From: Bartonella sp. AU18XJBT
Lineage (GTDB): Bacteria > Pseudomonadota > Alphaproteobacteria > Rhizobiales > Rhizobiaceae
DNA: 64,000 bases
Reading direction: 5' to 3'
Assembly (NCBI RefSeq): GCF_028618595.1
Contig: NZ_JAQITE010000002.1
Location: 65,560 to 129,559 of the forward strand
The translations under genes were made by a program, and so were the position numbers. The notes below the pieces were generated by a model that was given only the letters and a program-made list of their open reading frames with translations, ran no database searches and was not told where the DNA came from. Of this stretch, positions 58,774 through 64,000 are shown piece by piece (within the stretch, counting starts at the first letter, position 1; the number at the start of each line of letters is the position of its first letter).

Positions 58774-59609
58774 ATGAATACAAAATCTTTAGTCACAACT
58801 TCTATTATCGCTATGATAGCAGCTTCTGCGGCACAAGCTGCTGATATTATCGTTCTTCGTGAAAAAGCCCCAGCAGTTATCACAGCCCTTTCGTTTTCTT
58901 GGATAGATTTTTATCTTGGTAGTCAAGTTAGCAACTTTTTAAGTCAAAGTTGATGTATTTGATTTAGAAGCAAAAGAAAAAACTTCATAAAGATGGACTA
59001 CCTAAGCCTTCAGGTTTCATAGGTGGTATTTATTTAGGTTCCAACGTAGATCTTAGAAATGTCCTCATTCTAGATGTTAAAACCGATGTAGTCTGGATAG
59101 ACCAAGGAGAGACGAAGACGGTCTCAAAGATTCTTACGATTGATAAATTTGATGATTTTAATGATGAATTTGAAGATGCTGGTGTTACATTGGATGAAAA
59201 TGAAAAGTTTCAAAAGGGTAACACAGCAGTGTGTCGCATTGGTTTAAAAGGAAAAAGGTCTGGTGAAACACGGGTTCGTGTAGGCTTTTTCGTCGCTGAT
59301 CGTATTATGCCTTATGTTGCCGGTAGTATTGCTTATGCGTAAATACAGGGTGTTGGTAAAATTTCAGGAACAAAAAAATCGGCAAATGATAAACCAAGTA
59401 AAGCAGTTTCTGCTACGGTATTTGATAAAACAACAGCGATGGTGGTTTTCACTCTTGGTGGTGGTATAGATTTTTCGATGACAAATCATATTCTGCTTCG
59501 TGCGGAATACCGTTATTTAGACTTTGGTAAGAAGGAATTAAAAAAGGGTTATCTTAAACTAGGCTACAAAAGCAATGACTTTCATAGAGGTGTCGCGTAC
59601 AAGGTTTAA
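58774..59609 (+). pseudogene. hbp: Frame-broken hbp paralogue
   Basis: It starts normally (ATG 58774, same ribosome site and leader as its neighbours) and reads 59 codons to a TGA at 58951-58953. Beyond it the family blocks continue in other frames: GGIYLGSNVDLRN, a VRIGL-like repeat of the ATRVRVGF block, RIMPYVAGSIAYA followed by a TAA, LLRAEYRYLDFGKKE and a terminal VAYKV before TAA 59607-59609. The first-strand motif reads FSWIDFY, not FSWTGFY, and the terminal Phe is lost. No terminator hairpin like its neighbours follows. It is closest to the copy at 59791. Confidence 0.88.
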
Positions 59610-59716
59610 TTTTATCAAAAGCGCAATTATGAATAAAAAGTATTAATAAAAAATTAAATTTTCAAGAGATCTTGACTTTTAAAAAACCCTGTTTTCTGGG
59701 TTTTTATTTGTATGAC

Positions 59717-59735
59717 TGTGACATTTTTGCTACAG
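59717..59735 (+). promoter_or_regulatory. Conserved hbp upstream box, site 4
   Basis: TGTGACATTTTTGCTACAG, 55 bp before the ATG at 59791. Confidence 0.75.
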
Positions 59736-59790
59736 CTTTTTTATCTATAATCTTGTAAGGTCATTTTATAGTTAATTTAGGAGCAAAATT

Positions 59791-60681
59791 ATGAATACAA
59801 AATATTTAATAGCAACGTCTGTTGCCACTTTAATTTCAGCTTCTGCAGCACAAGCTGCTGATGTGATAATCCCTCATGAAGCTGCGCCTGCAGTTATTGC
59901 AGCAGCCCCTTCATTTTCTTGGACAGGTTTTTATCTTGGTGGTCAAGTTGGCAACTTTTCGAGCAAAACCAAAGTAACTATTCCAGGAGCAGACAAAGAA
60001 CTTTTCAAAAAAGATAACACACCTAGTCCTTCTGGTTTCATGGGTGGTATTTATGCAGGGTCTAACGTAGACCTCGGAAATGGTCTCATTCTCGGTGTTG
60101 AAACCGATGCAGTTTGGGCAGGCCGTGAAGAATCAAAAAAAGCCCGTGAATTGACTCTTACTGAAAAAGATGCAGCAAATTTTAATGCTTCCCTTGAAAA
60201 AGCTAAGATTGAATTAAAAGGTCAGCAACAGTTTCAAAAAGATGACAAGGTAACAGAAACGCACAGTTACAAAGAAAAATGGTCTGGTGCTACACGCGTC
60301 CGTATCGGTTTTGCTGCTGTTGACCGTATTATGCCTTATGTTGCTGGCGGTATTGCCTATGCGCAGGTGCAGGGCATTCAATCCGTTGCAGGAAAAGGAA
60401 AGAGAGCTAAAGTTGAGCAGAAAGTTGATGGGGGTGAAAAAGAGCCATCAGTAGAAAATAAGCAAAATATAGATTTGACTGGTGGTGCTTGGGCTGATGA
60501 AACGAAGACAATGGTTGGTTTTACTATTGGCGGCGGTGTTGACTTTGCAATGACAGACAATGTTCTTTTACGTGCAGAATACCGTTACTCTGATTTTGGT
60601 AAAAAGAAATTCGCAAACGATACACGTGAATTCAATTACAAAACCAATGACTTCCGTGTAGGTGTCGCTTACAAATTCTAA
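59791..60681 (+). CDS. hbp: Hemin-binding outer-membrane protein, Hbp/Pap31 family
   Basis: 296 residues. The signal peptide is about 1-22 (MNTKYLIATSVATLISASAAQA), then FSWTGFYLGGQVGN, LGNGLILGVETDAVW, a long lysine/glutamate-rich loop (about residues 115-160), ATRVRIGFAAVDRIMPYVAGG, a second charged loop near 200-230, LLRAEYRYSDFGKKKF and GVAYKF. AGGAGC precedes the ATG. The two charged loops are longer than in the first two paralogues and are probably surface-exposed. Confidence 0.93.
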   Translation: MNTKYLIATSVATLISASAAQAADVIIPHEAAPAVIAAAPSFSWTGFYLGGQVGNFSSKTKVTIPGADKELFKKDNTPSPSGFMGGIYAGSNVDLGNGLILGVETDAVWAGREESKKARELTLTEKDAANFNASLEKAKIELKGQQQFQKDDKVTETHSYKEKWSGATRVRIGFAAVDRIMPYVAGGIAYAQVQGIQSVAGKGKRAKVEQKVDGGEKEPSVENKQNIDLTGGAWADETKTMVGFTIGGGVDFAMTDNVLLRAEYRYSDFGKKKFANDTREFNYKTNDFRVGVAYKF

Positions 60682-60717
60682 TTTCGTAAAAATGAAATTA
60701 GAAGCATAAAAAATACT

Positions 60718-60747
60718 AAGGCCTCGTTTTACGAGGCCTTTATTTTA
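60718..60747 (+). terminator. Terminator after hbp 4
   Basis: AAGGCCTCGT and ACGAGGCCTT form a 10-bp stem with a TTT loop, followed by TATTTTATT. Confidence 0.85.
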
Positions 60748-61014
60748 TTCGCTCACTATTCTATCTCTCTTAATCCCTTCTATTTTTTATTGACATCATT
60801 TTGTGTCATAAGACTTTAAAGAAAAAATCTGTATATTATAGAGGGCGAATTGGTGGTATATATGGATTTTATAGCGACTGATTACATAAAATCTTATATC
60901 ATGGCTATCATTTTACGCCTAAGTGAAAAGTATTCAATTAATCTCAGAAATAGGAAAAGATCATAACCAGTGACTAACTTTATTCTGCATATGCCAGATT
61001 AGAGCGAGCGTATT

Positions 61015-61675
61015 GTGTATATCTGTTGGAGTAAGCTTTGGGAAATACAGTCTCATTGGGGAAGAATATGAAGATGTAAAGATAGAAATCAGTTTCCAAC
61101 TTTACCATTTTCTTTTAATTTAGCTTTATGATTTTCAAAAGTATTTAGAGCAATGTCTTCTAAATAATGAAAATGAAGATGACGCATTGTCTTACGTTTT
61201 TGTTTATTACATTCTTTTTATGGGATCACACTCCTCATGCAAAACAGAACGCCCCAAACGGAATACACTTGTTGTTGTGTATTCACACATTTGTTTTAAA
61301 GAAATATTTTTCCAAGTACATCAAGCCCACTTCATGTCAGTATCCGTGAGTGATATAAGACGGTAAAACCTCCCAATGAAATAATATAAAATCTATAGAG
61401 CACCACTATCTTTACACTCTTAATCAAAAGAGCCAGCTAGCATCATCATACAACTTTGCCAGCCACCAATGTTGTGGACAGACCTTGGCTGTTAAAAGCG
61501 TTCATAAGAGGCATTTAAAATTCTTTTAATGTTTTTATCCGCAGACTGTTTCCGCTATCGAGAGATATGGTTTTGATTAATAAAACATGGAACAGGTTTT
61601 AAATGATAGAATCCTACAGTATTAGTTTTTTCATTCAATATGAAAACAATAAATTATCCTTATAAATTAAACCGA
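61015..61675 (+). repeat. Repeat family A, long copy
   Basis: It parallels 52990-53640 from GGGGAAGAATATGAAG through CTTTACCATT, TTTTCAAAAGTAT, GAGCAATGTCT, CAAAACAGAACGCCCC, TTTTAAAGAAATATTT, GAGCACCACTATC and a mutated nonamer (TTATCCGCA) to AACATGGAACAGG, GATAGAATCCTAC and AATTATCCTTATAAATT. Confidence 0.75.
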
Positions 61676-61811
61676 TGCGTCATGATGAAGATATTTACGC
61701 AAAGAATCTAAAAGTTTTTTTTATGAGTGTTTGAATAAGTCCTTTGTTTTTCTTAATTTTAGATACAAAATACTATCGCTAAAGCACCAAAAGTAGATCA
61801 TGTTGATAAAT

Positions 61812-61989
61812 AGATGAAACTTTGATGGCGCTTGGTTTTAAAAAAGGCAACATTTGATTTCACTGTTTGCACAGGCATTGATTTTGCAATAACAGATGAT
61901 AGTTTATTACATGCAGAATACGGTTATTCAGATTTCGGTAAAAAGAAATTTATAAAGAATATTATCATTAACAGTTATGCAAAAATTTA
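61812..61989 (+). pseudogene. hbp: 3' remnant of an hbp gene
   Basis: Only the end of an hbp is left. It opens with a GATGAAACT matching the DET block, then in a shifted frame reads GIDFAITDDSLLHAEYGYSD and FGKKKF, against VDFAMTDNVLLRAEYRYSDFGKKKF in intact copies. The terminal segment is lost or shifted. Lies between the family A copy and the last hbp. Confidence 0.75.
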
Positions 61990-62112
61990 ATGAAAATGAA
62001 TCCAACTTTAAGACACATAATTCTAGTGTGATTTAGTTTACGAATTTTCATTGAATGCAAAATTAAAAGTTTAAGAAGCTTTATTTTCAAAAAATCTTTA
62101 TTTTTTTGTGAG

Positions 62113-62131
62113 TGTGTTATTTTTGCTACAG
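62113..62131 (+). promoter_or_regulatory. Conserved hbp upstream box, site 5
   Basis: TGTGTTATTTTTGCTACAG, 56 bp before the ATG at 62188. Confidence 0.72.
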
Positions 62132-62187
62132 ATCTTTCAAAAAAGATGCTCTATATACATTTCATTTTGGATATTTGGAGAGATTTT

Positions 62188-63948
62188 ATGAATACAAAAC
62201 GTTTAATAACAGCGTCTATTTTTTCTTTAATTTCAGCGTCTACAGCGCTAGCTGCTGATGTTATGATTCCTCATCAGCCAGCATCATCGACTTCTTCTAC
62301 CATTGTTGCACCTACTTTTTCATGGACAGGTCTTTATTTAGGTGTCCAAGCTGGTGGTTTTTCGAGCAAAGCTGATATGGCTCTTGTTGGTCAAGAAAAG
62401 AGTTTTCCACTAGATAAAGAGTTCTCTCCTAAACTTTCAGGTTTTGTAGGTGGTTTTTATGCTGGTTCTAATATTGACCTCGGTGATAACTTTGTTTTTG
62501 GTGTCGATACGGATTTAATGATATCTGGTAAAAAACACACAAAGACCATTACCATAGGTGCGGCTGATAACACTACAGTAGAAAATGCAGTCGTAAGATC
62601 CCGCAGATCTGCAAACCCACAAACGCCTCCAGCAACACAAGCACAACAAATCGCTTCAGGAGGATCTGCTGTTGCAGGAACACCTACACCAGCAAAACCT
62701 GCGTCAGCAACACCTGTTAGTGCAGGAGCTACAGCAGTAGGGACTCCAGTAGCAGGATCCGTGTCAGGAAAATCTGTTACAACGCAATCCAGTCCAGCAC
62801 AACATAGATCAGTAAATACAGTTCAATCGTCACAAGCAGGAGCGGCACAATCAAATCAAGCAGCAACTGGAAAGTCTAACAATGTTAATGAAACAGCAGG
62901 AAAAACATTGACGGCGGAAGGAACATCAGGAGTTTCAACACCAGCATCAAAAACACCATCTGCATCGCCAGTAGCACAATCATCCCCCTCTAAAACAGTG
63001 CAAGCGGTATCATCCTCATTGGGAAGATCAGATACAGGAGGGGCAACGGTAGGTCAGGTAGGTAGATCACAGCCAGCTGCACCTAAACCGACATCCCATA
63101 CAACAGGAGCAGGAACATCAGTGCAGTCAGCATCGCGATCAGCTACTGTCTCAGTAGTGCCTGCACCAGTAAAACCTACAGTAACTGTACCAGCAAGCAC
63201 GCCAGTAGCAAAAGCGTCTACATCGGTACAATCATCATCACAACCATCAGCAGTAGAAAAAACAGTACCGAGTGCACCACTTGTACTCGCGAGATCAGGA
63301 TCATCCTCTGAATCAGCGACAGCTTCCAATGGAACAAGCGGAGCGCAACACGGAGGTCATCATGGCGTCCATGGTAGTGGAAGTACTAATCCGCATGGTG
63401 CATCTCATGCAGGTGGACATGGTTCTGGCGCTCATGCGCATGGTGCTAATCCACATGCTTCTCGTTCTCATGGTGCACAAAGTACACAAGCGGTGGATAA
63501 GAACGATTCCAGTGTATATGGTATAGAACAAATGAAAAAGATGGCTTCTGAACTTGGTCTTGAGCAAGAGGATGAAGTTGAAACTTTAAGTCATACTTTC
63601 AAACAAAATTGGGGTGGTGCTACACGGGTACGTATTGGTTTTGCTGCTGATCGCTTTATGCCTTATCTTGCTGGGGGTATTGCTTATGGGCAGTTCCAAG
63701 ACACTGTATCAATATCCGTTAAGGATGACGATGGAAGAGTCGTTTCTTCTAAGAACTTAGCTGATGAAACAAAAACCATGATTGGTTACACACTTGGTGG
63801 TGGCGTTGATTTCTCGCTTCTGGATAATGTGATTGTACGTGCAGAATATCGTTACTCTGATTTTGGTAAAAAGAAATTTGCAAAGGAAAAACTTGAAGTT
63901 AACTACAAAACCAATGATTTCCGTGTTGGTGTAGCTTATAAATTCTAA
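62188..63948 (+). CDS. hbp: Large Hbp-family outer-membrane protein with His-rich insertion
   Basis: 586 residues from ATG 62188, with GGAGAG upstream; about twice the length of its paralogues. Signal peptide about 1-22 (ending STALA). The barrel starts with FSWTGLYLGVQAGG, NFVFGVDTDLMI. Residues about 141-430 are an insertion: first Ser/Ala/Thr/Pro/Val/Gln-rich and poor in acidic residues, then Gly/His-rich with 11 His between residues 388 and 428. The barrel resumes with ATRVRIGFAADRFMPYLAGG, VIVRAEYRYSDFGKKKF and GVAYKF. By alignment the insertion sits in one loop, most likely extracellular. Binding of haem, zinc or copper by the histidines is an inference. Confidence 0.92.
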   Translation: MNTKRLITASIFSLISASTALAADVMIPHQPASSTSSTIVAPTFSWTGLYLGVQAGGFSSKADMALVGQEKSFPLDKEFSPKLSGFVGGFYAGSNIDLGDNFVFGVDTDLMISGKKHTKTITIGAADNTTVENAVVRSRRSANPQTPPATQAQQIASGGSAVAGTPTPAKPASATPVSAGATAVGTPVAGSVSGKSVTTQSSPAQHRSVNTVQSSQAGAAQSNQAATGKSNNVNETAGKTLTAEGTSGVSTPASKTPSASPVAQSSPSKTVQAVSSSLGRSDTGGATVGQVGRSQPAAPKPTSHTTGAGTSVQSASRSATVSVVPAPVKPTVTVPASTPVAKASTSVQSSSQPSAVEKTVPSAPLVLARSGSSSESATASNGTSGAQHGGHHGVHGSGSTNPHGASHAGGHGSGAHAHGANPHASRSHGAQSTQAVDKNDSSVYGIEQMKKMASELGLEQEDEVETLSHTFKQNWGGATRVRIGFAADRFMPYLAGGIAYGQFQDTVSISVKDDDGRVVSSKNLADETKTMIGYTLGGGVDFSLLDNVIVRAEYRYSDFGKKKFAKEKLEVNYKTNDFRVGVAYKF

Positions 63949-63970
63949 TTTTTTAAAGAGTAAATTTCTA

Positions 63971-64000
63971 AAAGGCTCCACTATTAGTGGAGCCTTTATT
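63971..64000 (+). terminator. Terminator after the large hbp
   Basis: AAAGGCTCCACT and AGTGGAGCCTTT form a perfect 12-bp stem with an ATT loop, at the right edge of the window. Confidence 0.88.

Larger units (their letters stand above)
60748..62112. other. Non-coding gap with a long family A copy and an hbp remnant
   Basis: Family A at 61015-61675 and an hbp 3' remnant at 61812-61989. A frame at 61167-61349 lies inside the repeat and is not a gene. The rest shows nothing. Confidence 0.6.

Noticed and set aside
1-64000. tRNA, rRNA, CRISPR array, insertion sequence or prophage genes
   Set aside because: I looked for T-loop motifs, regularly spaced direct repeats, transposase and integrase frames and found none that could be supported.

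Overview
The window is chromosomal DNA from a Bartonella species (Alphaproteobacteria, Rhizobiales). The assignment rests on the AT-rich composition, typical Rhizobiales gene order (metK-trmB, rimP-nusA-ylxR-infB-rbfA-truB-rpsO-pnp, dnaX-ybaB-recR with the SRP RNA gene upstream, kdsB-pheA beside cycM, pstSCAB-phoU), and above all a tandem array of hemin-binding outer-membrane proteins (Hbp/Pap31 family), a Bartonella hallmark. The species cannot be fixed from the sequence alone.

Layout. 1-11.3 kb: leucyl aminopeptidase (cut by the window edge), coaA, an asparaginase, hslVU, rsmC, pnp, rpsO and an MFS exporter. 11.8-28.6 kb: a nearly unbroken minus-strand run of translation, RNA-maturation and envelope genes: truB, rbfA, infB, ylxR, nusA, rimP, trmB, metK, an XRE regulator, lnt, corC-like, ybeY, phoH, miaB, rimI, tsaB. 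Many neighbours overlap by 4 bp, so they are probably translationally coupled. 29.2-33.7 kb: yeiH-like, recR, ybaB, dnaX and the 4.5S/SRP RNA. 35.2-41.1 kb: an orphan secreted protein, pheA, kdsB, cycM, a moeB/thiF-family gene with a decayed partial copy beside it, and gshB. 41.3-46.7 kb: the phosphate operon pstSCAB-phoU. 47.3-52.8 kb: a SleB-type hydrolase, an M29 peptidase, mutM, an M20 dipeptidase and rnd, ending in a strong terminator.

52.8-64 kb is accessory. It holds four intact hbp genes, one frame-broken hbp and one small hbp remnant. Each of the five hbp starts has the same 19-bp upstream box, and a hairpin terminator follows each intact gene. The last gene carries an insertion of about 290 residues ending in a cluster of 11 histidines within 41 residues. 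A short secreted basic protein of unknown function lies at the head of the array, with what looks like a decayed version of the same upstream box and leader.

Two families of diverged interspersed repeats fill the non-coding stretches. Family A has nine recognised copies on both strands; several carry a DnaA-box nonamer (TTATCCACA) and an imperfect hairpin. Family B has two copies. These repeats, the His-rich Hbp, the small protein at 54.2 kb and a possible -1 frameshift site in dnaX are the items most worth a second look. No tRNA, rRNA, CRISPR array, insertion sequence or integrase was seen.
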